From Rouxiella silvae (lineage in GTDB: Bacteria; Pseudomonadota; Gammaproteobacteria; Enterobacterales; Enterobacteriaceae): a stretch of DNA of 64,000 nucleotides. The number at the start of each line of letters is the position of its first letter. Within the stretch, counting starts at the first letter, position 1. A model generated the notes under the pieces. The model was not told the origin of the DNA and did not search any database. It worked only from the letters and a program-made list of their open reading frames with translations. A program made the translations under genes and the position numbers. This document shows, piece after piece, positions 30,101-40,278 of this stretch. The DNA is taken from the NCBI RefSeq assembly GCF_002093625.1, contig NZ_MRWD01000010.1:1-64000 (forward strand). Reading direction: 5' to 3'.

Positions 30101-30137
30101 CAGCAAACAAACCTGACTTATTCATCACGGAGCCACG

Positions 30138-31484
30138 ATGGCCAAAAAAGTGACAACCACCGACCTGCGAGCGCCAACGCAAATTTTGGCTATCGCCGAC
30201 GATTTTACCGGTGCCAACGACACCGGAGTGGCATTGGTTGAGCATGGGATGGTCGTTTGCGTGCGGTTTGATCTGACCGATTGCACCCGCAGAGAAGGGG
30301 CAGGGCGAGCATTAATTTACAGCACCGACAGCCGCGCATTAAGCGCAGCTGAGGCGGCAAAAAGCGTGACAATGGCTATTGAGAAGGCTTTGCCGACATT
30401 TACGAGCCACCGCTGGGTGTTCAAAAAAATGGATTCTACGCTTCGTGGAAACCCTGGCGCAGAAACAGAAGCTGCTTTGATAGCGCTTGATTGCCCGCTG
30501 GCAATAGTTGCCACGGCGGTACCTGAGTTGGGCCGAGTGGTTATCGAGGGACTCTGTTATGTCAAGGGTTGCCTGCTAACAGACACCGAATTTGGTACCG
30601 ACCCCAAAACACCGGTGAAAACGGCAAACGTAGGCATGCGTTTCGCAGAGCAAACGGCACTGCGTCAGCATCATGTTTCACTTAATGCGCTTCGTGCAAA
30701 TGACTTTCAGACCCAACTTACCGCGCTGGTGGATGCGGGTATTCGCATTGTGATTGTTGACAGCCAAACGTCAGAAGACTTGGCATGCCTTGTCCGAGCG
30801 GCGGAGACTCTGCCATTCAGACCGCTGCTGGTTGGCGCTTCCGGTTTAAGTCAGGCGTTGGCCAGCCATTGTTTGAACGAAATTAAGACATCCCCCCCTT
30901 TTGAGGTGCGCAGGCCAGCTCCCGTGCTGGCCGTAGTCGGCTCAATGAGTGAAGCGGCCGCGGGACAGATTGCTTTTGCTTTACAGCACCGTTCGGCCGA
31001 GCTCATTAATATTGACGTTCTTACGCTCTTTACAGACAGAGCGACGGAACTGTTGACCCCACTCTCTATGCAGATTTGCAGCGCTATCGAGAAGGGAAGG
31101 CACTGCATTGTCAGTACTTGTCAAAACACAGATCAGAGGCAGTACGTTGCTCAATTTTGCCAGCAAAATCAAATCAGTCGCCTGCAAATGGGGAACAGCA
31201 TTGCCACATTTATCGGGCAGCTTATTCAATACGTTTTTCAAACAATTAAAACACAGCCGAGCGGCGTTTATTTGTCCGGCGGTGACATAGCCCTGGCCGT
31301 CGCGCGCGCACTGGGGGCCAAAGGGTTTGAGATTAAAGGCCAGATAGCAGGCTGCGTACCTTGGGGATATCTGCAAGAGAGTCAGATTGAATGTCTACCC
31401 GTGATGACTAAAGCGGGTGGATTCGGCCATGAAAATACACTACTTGAAGTTTTACGCTTTTTTGAGGAGAAGTTGAGTGACTAA
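30138..31484 (+). CDS. four-carbon acid-sugar kinase (DUF1537, DtnK/OtnK family)
   Basis: 448 residues. The N-terminal substrate domain opens ILAIADDFTGANDTGVAL, the DUF1537 signature; KKMDSTLRGNPG follows at about 96. The C-terminal nucleotide domain has YLSGGDIALAVARALG and PVMTKAGGFG. Characterised members phosphorylate D-threonate, L-threonate or D-erythronate at O4. The next gene is a PdxA2, the known partner that oxidises and decarboxylates the 4-phosphate to dihydroxyacetone phosphate. It is the first gene of the rightward operon and overlaps pdxA2 by 8 bases. I cannot read which stereoisomer is used. Confidence 0.88.
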   Translation: MAKKVTTTDLRAPTQILAIADDFTGANDTGVALVEHGMVVCVRFDLTDCTRREGAGRALIYSTDSRALSAAEAAKSVTMAIEKALPTFTSHRWVFKKMDSTLRGNPGAETEAALIALDCPLAIVATAVPELGRVVIEGLCYVKGCLLTDTEFGTDPKTPVKTANVGMRFAEQTALRQHHVSLNALRANDFQTQLTALVDAGIRIVIVDSQTSEDLACLVRAAETLPFRPLLVGASGLSQALASHCLNEIKTSPPFEVRRPAPVLAVVGSMSEAAAGQIAFALQHRSAELINIDVLTLFTDRATELLTPLSMQICSAIEKGRHCIVSTCQNTDQRQYVAQFCQQNQISRLQMGNSIATFIGQLIQYVFQTIKTQPSGVYLSGGDIALAVARALGAKGFEIKGQIAGCVPWGYLQESQIECLPVMTKAGGFGHENTLLEVLRFFEEKLSD

Positions 31485-32457
31485 AATTATTGCAGTAACT
31501 ATGGGTGATCCGGCAGGGATTGGCCCTGAAATCATCCTTAAAGCGCTAGCTGAAGGTGAGTTGTCAGGGACAAAAGCGGTCGTGGTCGGCTGTGCCGCTA
31601 CGTTTCGCCGTATCCTCGCATTGGGGATAACCCCTGCGGCCGAGTTACGGATTATTAATGAGGTTTCACAGGCACATTTTGCGCCAGGCGTCATCAATGT
31701 CATTGATGAGCCACTGGCCCATCCTGAGGCGCTGGTGCCTGGAAAAGTGCAGAAAGAGGCGGGCGATTTGGCATACCGCTGTGTGAAACGTGCAACAGAG
31801 CTGGCCATGGCTGGAGAGGTTCAGGGAGTGGCGACCGCACCACTTAACAAAGAAGCATTGCATTCTGCCGGGCATATTTATCCGGGGCACACGGAGTTAC
31901 TGGCGAAACTGACTCACAGTCGCGACTACGCCATGGTGCTTTTTACTGAAAAACTTAAAGTCATTCATGTGACGACTCATATCGCACTGCGCAAGTTTCT
32001 CGATACGCTGAATCAAGATCGCGTCGAAACGGTTATTCGAATGGCCGATACTTTCCTGCGTCGCGTCGGCTACGAGAACCCACGCATTGCCGTAGCCGGT
32101 GTGAATCCTCATGCCGGTGAAAATGGTCTGTTCGGCGATGAAGAGATCAACATTGTCGGGCCATCTGTCGAAAAAATGAAAGCTCAAGGACTTAACGTCG
32201 TTGGCCCATGCCCGCCGGATACCGTATTCCTTCAAACCTATGAAGGCATGTACGACATTGTGGTGGCAATGTATCATGATCAGGGCCATATCCCCTTGAA
32301 GCTGATGGGGTTTTATGACGGTGTAAATATCACTGCTGGGTTGCCGTTCATCCGAACATCAGCAGATCATGGCACTGCGTTTGATATTGCGTGGACAGGA
32401 AAAGCCAAGTCTGAGAGCATGGCGATATCAATTCAGTTAGCCGTTCAGCTGGCGTAA
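31477..32457 (+). CDS. pdxA2: PdxA2: 4-phospho-D-threonate / D-erythronate dehydrogenase (4-hydroxythreonine-4-P DH-like)
   Basis: 326-residue PdxA-family enzyme. The start [18 protein letters not shown] is diagnostic; metal-ligand His are in YPGHTELLA and [27 protein letters not shown] closes the active site. Overlap with the DUF1537 kinase gene shows it is the catabolic PdxA2 rather than the vitamin B6 enzyme. It would convert a C4 acid-sugar 4-phosphate to dihydroxyacetone phosphate plus CO2 with NAD, feeding glycolysis. Confidence 0.88.
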   Translation: MTKIIAVTMGDPAGIGPEIILKALAEGELSGTKAVVVGCAATFRRILALGITPAAELRIINEVSQAHFAPGVINVIDEPLAHPEALVPGKVQKEAGDLAYRCVKRATELAMAGEVQGVATAPLNKEALHSAGHIYPGHTELLAKLTHSRDYAMVLFTEKLKVIHVTTHIALRKFLDTLNQDRVETVIRMADTFLRRVGYENPRIAVAGVNPHAGENGLFGDEEINIVGPSVEKMKAQGLNVVGPCPPDTVFLQTYEGMYDIVVAMYHDQGHIPLKLMGFYDGVNITAGLPFIRTSADHGTAFDIAWTGKAKSESMAISIQLAVQLA

Positions 32458-32492
32458 TCTTACGTCAGCAGCGCAGGGAAAAAGGAATTACG

Positions 32493-33251
32493 TTGACCGG
32501 ACAAAGCCGCCTCGATCAGATTATGGACTTTCTGAAAAGTCATAACTTGGTCACCGTTGAACAGCTGGTTGCCGCTATTTCGGCATCCCCGGCAACCATT
32601 CGCCGCGACCTGATTAAATTGGATGAACAGGGCGTTATTAGCCGCAGTCACGGGGGGGTTACGCTTAATCGCTTTATTCCCAACCAGCCAACGACCAATG
32701 AGAAACTCCAACTAAGCCTGCAAGAAAAGCAGGCTATTGCCGAAGTTGCGGCTTCAATGGTTAAACCGGGTGATGCCGTCGTGTTAGACGCAGGCACCAC
32801 CATGCTCGAACTGGCGCGTAACCTGACACATTTTCCGCTGCGGGTGATCACTGCGGATTTGCGAATTGCGCTGTTTTTATCCGAGTTCAAGCAAATTGAA
32901 GTAACCATCATCGGCGGGCGCATAGACGACAGCAGTCAATCCTGCGTGGGTGAACATGGCAGAAAGTTGCTCAGGAGCATCTATCCGGATATCGCATTTA
33001 TCAGCTGTAATTCGTGGAGCCTGGACAAAGGGATCACCACGCCAACGGAAGAAAAAGCGGGGCTAAAGCAGGACCTTGCAAAAAATGCTCGTCGTCGTGT
33101 CCTGCTCGCTGACAGCAGTAAATACGGCGCTTACTCACTATTTTGCGTTTCTCCGCTGACTGAAATGACCGACATTATTACGGATAAAGGGTTGAATACA
33201 GATATCCAGCAATTATTGGATGATCAACCGTTTAATCTGACGCTGGCCTGA
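32493..33251 (+). CDS. DeoR-family transcriptional repressor
   Basis: 252 residues. Helix-turn-helix at about 5-57 ([40 protein letters not shown]), then the sugar-phosphate-sensing domain of the ribose-isomerase fold with [17 protein letters not shown] and the C-terminal [15 protein letters not shown] start at 32493 chosen because AAAGGA stands 7 bases upstream and the protein then begins at the family's usual position. The third gene of the rightward operon. It probably represses both divergent operons until a phosphorylated intermediate binds. Confidence 0.88.
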   Translation: MTGQSRLDQIMDFLKSHNLVTVEQLVAAISASPATIRRDLIKLDEQGVISRSHGGVTLNRFIPNQPTTNEKLQLSLQEKQAIAEVAASMVKPGDAVVLDAGTTMLELARNLTHFPLRVITADLRIALFLSEFKQIEVTIIGGRIDDSSQSCVGEHGRKLLRSIYPDIAFISCNSWSLDKGITTPTEEKAGLKQDLAKNARRRVLLADSSKYGAYSLFCVSPLTEMTDIITDKGLNTDIQQLLDDQPFNLTLA

Positions 33252-33302
33252 GCGCAAGAAAACAAACCGTCCCGCAGACTGACTGCGCTCCCTTGATCTT
33301 CC

Positions 33303-33436
33303 CTAATGACCTCTCTGGCATTGATTCTGGGTGATTGCCATTGGCAATCAGTACCGGCACAGGGTCGGATGCGCAAAATTCGGTTGGTACTGACTTTATT
33401 GGCGGCATCATAGAGGCAACACGCGCTTGCGGATAA
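33303..33436 (+). pseudogene. fragment of an RND (AcrB-type) multidrug efflux pump gene
   Basis: Two frames read consecutively give LMTSLALILG (33303-33332) and LPLAISTGTGSDAQNSVG followed by TDFIGGIIEATRA (33335-33425), which together match the region near the C-terminus of AcrB-like pumps (ILMTSLAFILG, then LPL-ISTGAGSGAQNAVGTG). A single-base deletion between them and a stop after it show decay. Nothing else of the pump is visible. It is followed by about 195 AT-rich bases (33437-33631) without a gene. Confidence 0.7.
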
Positions 33437-33631
33437 GTGTCCAATGTTATAGAAATTATTATAACTTATGAATTTTACTCATATGTTTTTCCTTAAATTT
33501 GTACTAATCATTGTGAGTCTCTTCGAGTATTGTAAATATTTAGAGAAGCGAAGCCTTAAGCGCATTCTTGCTGCCTCGCCTTTGTCTTTTCTATGTTAAG
33601 CCCACTCGTCTTTGCAGAAACGGAGAGTAAC

Positions 33632-34033
33632 ATGCACGTAAAAATCACAACTAACGGTACAGCGGCTTCGCAGGCAGGTCCTGATCATTATTTCACCGGT
33701 AAAGTACGCATCGACTCACCTTTTAGCGGCAGCGGTGAAGCGCGAATCGGTGGAGCGACTGTCAGTTTCGAGCCCGGTGCGCGCACGGCTTGGCATACTC
33801 ATCCGTTGGGGCAAACGCTGATTATTACTTTCGGACGCGGTTGGCTTCAGGAAGAGGGGGAAGAAATTCTTGAGATGAATCCAGGTGATGTTATCTGGAT
33901 CCCCGCGGGGATTAAACACTGGCACGGCGCCTCTCCCGAGAACGCGATGACACATATAGCGATTGCTGAATCACTGAACGGTAGCCCGGTTACGTGGATG
34001 GAAAAGGTCACTGATGAGCAGTACAAGAAATAG
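33632..34033 (+). CDS. small cupin-domain protein (hydroxynitrile-lyase-like cupin)
   Basis: 133 residues, single cupin barrel. Metal-binding motif 1 is [24 protein letters not shown] and motif 2 is [15 protein letters not shown], with the His set expected for Mn or Fe. The start [19 protein letters not shown] and the rest resemble the bacterial cupins that include the Granulicella hydroxynitrile lyase, although most members have no known role. The ATG at 33632 follows GGAGAG; the open frame from 33593 is an extension without SD. Monocistronic between a pump fragment and a gene-poor stretch. Confidence 0.82.
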   Translation: MHVKITTNGTAASQAGPDHYFTGKVRIDSPFSGSGEARIGGATVSFEPGARTAWHTHPLGQTLIITFGRGWLQEEGEEILEMNPGDVIWIPAGIKHWHGASPENAMTHIAIAESLNGSPVTWMEKVTDEQYKK

Positions 34034-34656
34034 AATTGAGAAGTGAGTGACGTCCAATAATTAAAGAATTATGAGGTTGTGGACTCAAATATTGTCATTT
34101 ATTCAATCATTATCATTCACACGTGTATTACAGAAGCGAGGCTTTACCCCGCTTCTGTAATACTCATCAACCGCAGACATGTAAAGACCTTTTTAATCGC
34201 ATTAAAAAAGAAATTTTATCCATGTTTTGAACATGAGTTGCCCGTATTTGATCCATTCATAATCAGGAATAAACGGCTTCACTCTGGTAACCGGCAGATT
34301 TTGGGTGAATTTAGAGAGTCTCATCATTCAGCTACACAGATGTAGCTTGCTTCATGCCCGTTTTCTCGTGAGTTAGCCATTGCCTGATTCAGTTAGCGCT
34401 TTAAAACGCTATGCGGCTTGGCAAGATCTTCAGGGCATTAACCTGTCAGGGGGAGTGAGCATGGGTATGAGTGATTATTGTCGACTCGGCAATAACTACC
34501 TACGAAATGGCACGTCTAAGCTGCCTTTACCCACATTTGCGCCTGCAAACACGAGTCTTCTCCAATATCACCTCATTATCGACAACGGGTTGAATGTGTT
34601 GAAGGGCGAAACGTTGGGAGTCACTTTTTAAACGGCAATGCTTTAAACGCGCATAA
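34034..34656. other. gene-poor intergenic stretch
   Basis: Only short ORFs occur here (for example 34380-34631 from a TTG). None shows a recognisable motif or a convincing SD, and I would not call any of them a gene. The stretch contains one strong hairpin (34125-34163). It may include decayed coding sequence, but I could not match it to a family. Confidence 0.5.
34125..34163. repeat. perfect 14-bp inverted repeat hairpin
   Basis: GTATTACAGAAGCG and its exact complement CGCTTCTGTAATAC flank an 11-base loop. There is no T-run on either side, so it is not a standard terminator. It stands 92 bases after the cupin gene. Confidence 0.6.
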
Positions 34657-34687
34657 CAAAACCCCCTGTTCGTGGACAGGGGGTTTT
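34657..34687. terminator. intrinsic terminator downstream of ychF
   Basis: AAAACCCCCTG-TTCGTGGA-CAGGGGGTTTT, an 11-bp GC-rich stem with A and T runs on both sides, 60 bases after the ychF stop. It works for the leftward ychF and in the other direction. Confidence 0.85.
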
Positions 34688-34746
34688 GGGTCAGAAAAGT
34701 CATCTACAGAGCATTTCCGACGCGGAAAACTTCACGTTTATAAAAT

Positions 34747-35838
34747 TTAAACGTTAAAAAGGAAGTTCATCACGTCGCCGTCTTTAACGATGTAGTCTTT
34801 ACCCTCTGAACGCATTTTACCGGCTTCTTTAGCGCCTTGCTCTCCCTTGAAGGTCACAAAGTCGTCAAAACCGATAGTTTGTGCGCGAATAAATCCTTTC
34901 TCGAAGTCGGTGTGGATCTTACCGGCAGCCTGTGGTGCAGTCGCGCCGACAGGAATAGTCCATGCACGCACTTCTTTTACGCCTGCGGTGAAATAGGTTT
35001 GCAGGCTCAGCAGTTCGTAACCAGCGCGGATCACACGGTTCAGACCTGGTTCTTCCAGACCCATCTCAGCCATAAATTCGGCGCGGTCTTCGTCTTCCAG
35101 CTCGGCGATGTCAGATTCAACGGCGGCACACACGGCAACCACGACAGAACCTTCGGCATCAGCGATAGCGCGAACTTTATCGAGATACGGGTTATTTTCG
35201 TAACCGTCTTCGTTTACATTGGCGATATACATGGTAGGTTTCAGCGTCAGGAAGCTCAGGTAGCGAATGGCCGCTCGGTCTTCATCGCTGAGGTCTAGCG
35301 CGCGCAGCATACCGGCTTGCTCAAGCTGCGGCAGGCATTTTTCCAACGCGGCCAGTTCAGCTTTAGCGTCTTTATCGCCGCCCTTGGCTTTTTTCTGTAC
35401 GCGATGAATCGCGCGTTCGCAGGTTTCAAGGTCGGAAAGGGCCAGTTCGGTATTGATAACGTCGATGTCATCAACCGGGTCGACTTTGTTGTTTACGTGA
35501 ATGATGTTGTCATTTTCAAAACAACGCACCACGTGGCCGATGGCTTCGGTTTCGCGAATGTTGGTCAGGAACTGGTTACCCAGGCCTTCGCCTTTTGACG
35601 CGCCTTTTACCAGGCCCGCGATATCAACGAATTCCATGGTAGTAGGAACAACGCGCTGTGGTTTAACAATCTCAGACAGTTTGTCGAGACGTGGATCAGG
35701 CATTGGCACAACACCGGTATTAGGCTCGATAGTACAGAACGGGAAATTGGCCGCTTCGATACCCGCTTTGGTCAGCGCATTAAAAAGAGTTGATTTACCG
35801 ACGTTCGGCAGGCCGACGATACCGCATTTGAATCCCAT
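34747..35838 (-). CDS. ychF: ribosome-binding ATPase YchF (OLA1 family)
   Basis: 363 residues, the E. coli length. N-terminal G domain with P-loop [14 protein letters not shown] (8-21), switch region [20 protein letters not shown], and the NVNEDGYEN segment replacing the usual NKxD, which explains ATP rather than GTP preference in the family. C-terminal TGS domain from about 278 ends DVMNFLFNV. It binds ribosomes and regulates translation and oxidative-stress responses. SD AAGGTGA before ATG. In E. coli pth is immediately upstream; here a SulP gene lies between them. Confidence 0.96.
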   Translation of the reverse strand: MGFKCGIVGLPNVGKSTLFNALTKAGIEAANFPFCTIEPNTGVVPMPDPRLDKLSEIVKPQRVVPTTMEFVDIAGLVKGASKGEGLGNQFLTNIRETEAIGHVVRCFENDNIIHVNNKVDPVDDIDVINTELALSDLETCERAIHRVQKKAKGGDKDAKAELAALEKCLPQLEQAGMLRALDLSDEDRAAIRYLSFLTLKPTMYIANVNEDGYENNPYLDKVRAIADAEGSVVVAVCAAVESDIAELEDEDRAEFMAEMGLEEPGLNRVIRAGYELLSLQTYFTAGVKEVRAWTIPVGATAPQAAGKIHTDFEKGFIRAQTIGFDDFVTFKGEQGAKEAGKMRSEGKDYIVKDGDVMNFLFNV

Positions 35839-36217
35839 GTTTATATCACCTTAATATCTTAATAATCAGGAAGTTAAGTTAATCTGCCTGAGGTAATGAC
35901 CATAATTCCGCTCATTATACACAGTTTGAGTGCTTAACTCGATCCGCATCTTTTTTAAGGCCTAAAACAGGCGGATTATGGCGCTTTACCACAACGTTTC
36001 GGGCATTAATTGTTGCCTCGATCGCATGATTTACCGATACTGTTTTAAAAATTAACTAATAAGAGCGACGCCGGATGTACTTCTTGCTTAGTCCACCCTG
36101 AGTTTTTACCCACATATTAAGGGTATTCGCCCTGATTTATCGCCCGCTGGTCAGCTGCACCGGCTTGGGCTGCACTCTTTTGACCTAACTTTTAACCTAA
36201 GATAGTGGACTTTTTTG
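35839..36217. other. divergent intergenic region ychF / SulP transporter
   Basis: 379 bases without a gene. It must hold the leftward ychF promoter and the rightward SulP promoter. I see small inverted repeats (such as AGGG-TATTCG-CCCT near 36120) but no confident promoter or regulatory site. Confidence 0.5.
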
Positions 36218-37747
36218 ATGTTAACTCTGAAAAACTTCAGGGCGGCGAACGTTAAAAATGACGTTCTGGCTGGCTTTGTGGTGGCAGTTTCAATGATCCC
36301 TGAAGCGGTGGGATTCTCGCTGGTTGCCGGTTTATCCCCCATTGTCGGGCTACACACGGCCTTTATTATCGGCATTGTGACGGCGCTGTTTGGCGGTAAA
36401 CCAGGAATGGTTTCTGGCGCCGCGGGCTCGATTGTGGTGGTGCTGATGAGTCTCGCGGCGCAGCACGGGATGGGATACGTGTTGTGGGCAACGCTTTTTG
36501 CCGGATTGATTCAAATCGCGATTGGCGTTTTCCGTTTGGGTAAATTCATTCGCCTGGTGCCTTTGCCGGCGATCCACGGCTTTGTTAACGGGCTGGCGAT
36601 TGTGATTATGCTGGCGCAGTTGCACATGATTGCTGGGCAGGGGCTGTTGATGTATGCGCTGGTGCTGCTGGCCGTAGCGGTCGTGGTGGTCTTTCCTAAA
36701 ATCACGCGCGTTATCCCTTCCTCGCTTGCTGCGCTGATTATTGTTTCAGCCGTAGCTATCGGGTTTCATCTGCAAACGCTGCGCGTTGGCGACCTGGCCG
36801 ATATTTCAGGAACGTTGCCAAGCTTTGCGCTTCCTACCGCACCGTTCACGCTGGATATGCTGAAAGTGGTGTTGCCTTACGCCGTGGTGATTGCCTTGGT
36901 GGGGCTGATTGAATCGCTGCTTACCATGACGGTGCTCGATGAAATGGGTGGCAAAAAAGGCAATGGTAATCGTGAAAGCATTGCTCAGGGCGCAGGGAAT
37001 ACAATTTGTGGTCTGTTTGGATGTTTCGCCGGTTGCGCGATGATAGGTCAGTCGATTATTAACTTCACCTCAGGTGGACGTGGCCGTATTTCAGGTACGG
37101 TCGGGGCGATTTTGCTGATTTTGTTCGTGGTAAGTCTGGCGGAATATATCGGGCTTATTCCCGTAGCCGCACTGGCGGGTATTATGCTGGTGGTATGTTA
37201 CAACACTTTTGAGTGGAGCTCGTTTCGTCGCCTTCGCCGTATGCCAAAGTCGGATGCGCTGGTGATGGTAGCGGTGACCCTGATCACTATTTTTACCGAT
37301 TTAGCGGTGGCGGTTATCAGCGGCGTGATTATTTCTGCGCTAGTCTTTGCCTGGCAGCACGCGCGTATTAGGGTTCGCAGTCGTCAGCAGAAGGGGGAGT
37401 GGGGAGTGTATAAACTCGAAGGCCCCCTGTTCTTTGGCTCTACTGCGGCCTTTGCCGAACTGTTTACGCCTGAAAGCGATCCACAAAATGTGGTGCTGGA
37501 CTTTTCTTCCACTCGCGTCATGGATTCAAGTGGCGTAGAGGCGATTGACAAAATTACCACGCGTTATCTTGAGGCGGGCAAAACCATCAGACTCCGTCAT
37601 CTGAGTGCCGACTGTGTGAGGCTGTTGGCCAAAGCGGGGCCGTTCTGCAGTCACGAACTTGACGATCCAGATTATTACATTGCGGAAGATGATTACCAGA
37701 CTGAGGATAAATTAGTCGGTAAAGAGACATTTAAAGTACGGACGTAA
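36218..37747 (+). CDS. SulP-family anion transporter with C-terminal STAS domain
   Basis: About 509 residues. The membrane part (about 15-390, 12-14 helices) has VAVSMIPEAVGFSLVAGLSP and the GGKPGMVSGAAGSIVV substrate region; the STAS domain (about 400-490) has VVLDFSSTRVMDSSGVEAID. SulP proteins move sulfate, bicarbonate or dicarboxylates with H+ or Na+. It belongs to a different subgroup from E. coli DauA, which sits on the other side of pth in E. coli; this copy lies between ychF and pth. The ATG at 36218 is used; a TTG one codon earlier is in frame. A GGGAGAG/CTCTCCC hairpin (37765-37789) follows, without a T-run. Confidence 0.87.
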   Translation: MLTLKNFRAANVKNDVLAGFVVAVSMIPEAVGFSLVAGLSPIVGLHTAFIIGIVTALFGGKPGMVSGAAGSIVVVLMSLAAQHGMGYVLWATLFAGLIQIAIGVFRLGKFIRLVPLPAIHGFVNGLAIVIMLAQLHMIAGQGLLMYALVLLAVAVVVVFPKITRVIPSSLAALIIVSAVAIGFHLQTLRVGDLADISGTLPSFALPTAPFTLDMLKVVLPYAVVIALVGLIESLLTMTVLDEMGGKKGNGNRESIAQGAGNTICGLFGCFAGCAMIGQSIINFTSGGRGRISGTVGAILLILFVVSLAEYIGLIPVAALAGIMLVVCYNTFEWSSFRRLRRMPKSDALVMVAVTLITIFTDLAVAVISGVIISALVFAWQHARIRVRSRQQKGEWGVYKLEGPLFFGSTAAFAELFTPESDPQNVVLDFSSTRVMDSSGVEAIDKITTRYLEAGKTIRLRHLSADCVRLLAKAGPFCSHELDDPDYYIAEDDYQTEDKLVGKETFKVRT

Positions 37748-37828
37748 TTCCTTAATAATCAGAGGGGAGAGTGGAGTCGCTGCTCTCCCATCCTAACCTT
37801 CCCCCGACGAGGAAGGAATCAAAGAATT

Positions 37829-38419
37829 TTAGACTTCCGCCTTGAAGGTGTGCAGTCTGTTCATCGCCTTCAACAACCCATCTTTCATCAAAATATCGGT
37901 ACAGCGCAGCGACTCGTCGATAGCGGCATCAATCAGCTTTTGTTCGCTGGTAGGGGGCTTGCCGAGAACAAATCCCACGACTTTATTGCGATCGCCGGGA
38001 TGACCGATCCCAATGCGCAGACGATAGAAATTTGGATTATTGCCCAGCCTGTTCTGAATATCTTTCAGCCCATTGTGACCGCCGTTTCCACCGCCAAGCT
38101 TGATTTTTGCCACGCCGGGTGGAATATCCAGCTCGTCGTGTGCAACCAGTATTTCGTCAGGTTCGACGCGGTAGAAGTTCGCCATAGCAATCACAGCTTT
38201 GCCACTCAGGTTCATAAAAGTCGTAGGAACCAGCAGGCGAACGTCTTGCCCATTGAGTGACAAACGCGCCGTATAGCCGAAGAATTTACTCTCTTCCTTT
38301 AACTGTTGGTTATGCTGACGCGCCAATAAATCGACATACCATGCGCCGGCATTGTGGCGGGTCTGGGCATATTCGGCGCCTGGATTCGCCAGGCCAACGA
38401 TTAATTTAATGCTGCTCAC
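37829..38419 (-). CDS. pth: peptidyl-tRNA hydrolase
   Basis: 196 residues, close to E. coli Pth. The catalytic His is in [12 protein letters not shown] (about H22), with FMNLSGKAV, the catalytic Asp in VAHDELD and [12 protein letters not shown]. It frees tRNA from peptidyl-tRNA lost by ribosomes and is essential. ATG at 38419. Normally co-transcribed with ychF in enterics; here the convergent SulP gene interrupts, so ychF and pth must have separate transcripts. Confidence 0.96.
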   Translation of the reverse strand: MSSIKLIVGLANPGAEYAQTRHNAGAWYVDLLARQHNQQLKEESKFFGYTARLSLNGQDVRLLVPTTFMNLSGKAVIAMANFYRVEPDEILVAHDELDIPPGVAKIKLGGGNGGHNGLKDIQNRLGNNPNFYRLRIGIGHPGDRNKVVGFVLGKPPTSEQKLIDAAIDESLRCTDILMKDGLLKAMNRLHTFKAEV

Positions 38420-38715
38420 GCTCGTTTCGCTTCTTGAAGGAATAATCTGGCCGATAGTTTACCCGTGCTTTGCCGTCGTGCCAAACCACAGAAGAAATTA
38501 AGCGTTAATTAGTTCAGAATCTATTAGTTACAATTAATAACTATTAGATTTTCAATCAGATAAATAGTAAGAAGCGTAAAGATTTGTCATTTTGCATCTC
38601 CACACTGTGATCGTCCCCGCAACCTGTTGCTTCTTGCCGGACTATAATTTGTACAGGATGAAGTTCACGCTTTGCACTGACGCAAAGAAACCCAACGGAT
38701 TACCGGAGGCGACGT

Positions 38716-38988
38716 ATGAAACGTAAAAACGCAACAGTATGCGGCAATGTGTTAATGGGATTGGGATTAGTGACCATGATTGGCGGAGTAGGATACTCAA
38801 TCCTCAACCAGCTGCCGAATCTCGGTTTACCACAGTTCTTTGCTCACGGCGCCATTATGTGCATTTTTATCGGCGCGCTACTGTGGCTGACCGGGGCCAG
38901 AATCGGCGGGCGCGAAGGCGTAGCCGACCGTTACTATTGGGTGCGTCATTATGATGCCCGCTGCCGTAAGGGCCATAAGCATTCATAA
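38716..38988 (+). CDS. ychH: YchH family small membrane protein
   Basis: 90 residues, the YchH family of Enterobacterales. Two hydrophobic helices (about 10-30 and 43-62: FAHGAIMCIFIGALLWLTGA) with a basic start MKRKNATVCGNVLMG and a charged tail. E. coli YchH is an inner-membrane stress-response protein of unclear function, found next to pth as here. SD GGAGG precedes the ATG. The upstream gap (38420-38715, shared with divergent pth) is AT-rich and contains TATAAT at 38644. Confidence 0.9.
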   Translation: MKRKNATVCGNVLMGLGLVTMIGGVGYSILNQLPNLGLPQFFAHGAIMCIFIGALLWLTGARIGGREGVADRYYWVRHYDARCRKGHKHS

Positions 38989-39044
38989 ACCATAAGCATT
39001 GATAAACGTAGTGTCTTAAACCCTGATTTCAGCACTGACAAACT

Positions 39045-39080
39045 AAAAAGCCCCAGCTAAACCTTCGCTGGGGCTTTTTG
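39045..39080. terminator. bidirectional terminator between ychH and prs
   Basis: AAAAAGCCCCAGC-TAAACCTTC-GCTGGGGCTTTTTG: a 13-bp stem with A-run and T-run, serving both convergent genes. Confidence 0.92.
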
Positions 39081-39111
39081 TTATTAATCACTCACCGGGT
39101 GGAAACAGTGA

Positions 39112-40215
<1,104 letters not shown>

Positions 40216-40278
40216 TTAAATCTAAAAATTCCAAGAGGCTGGCAAAGAACAGACACAATAACGGGAAACTGTGATTGT

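Noticed and set aside
31477-32457. Calling this gene the vitamin B6 pdxA
   Set aside because: Overlap with the DUF1537 kinase gene shows the catabolic PdxA2 form; housekeeping pdxA normally neighbours surA and ksgA.
34380-34631. 83-codon ORF from a TTG in the gap before ychF
   Set aside because: No SD, no known motif and atypical composition; LSGGVSMGMSDY briefly suggested a molybdenum-cofactor-type motif but nothing around it fits.
37765-37789. Terminator after the SulP gene
   Set aside because: A GGGAGAG/CTCTCCC stem exists but there is no T-run, so I only mention it in the gene entry.
38979-39006. Short direct repeat (CATAAGCATT, ATAAAC) at the end of ychH
   Set aside because: Two copies only, partly within the coding end; probably local slippage without function.
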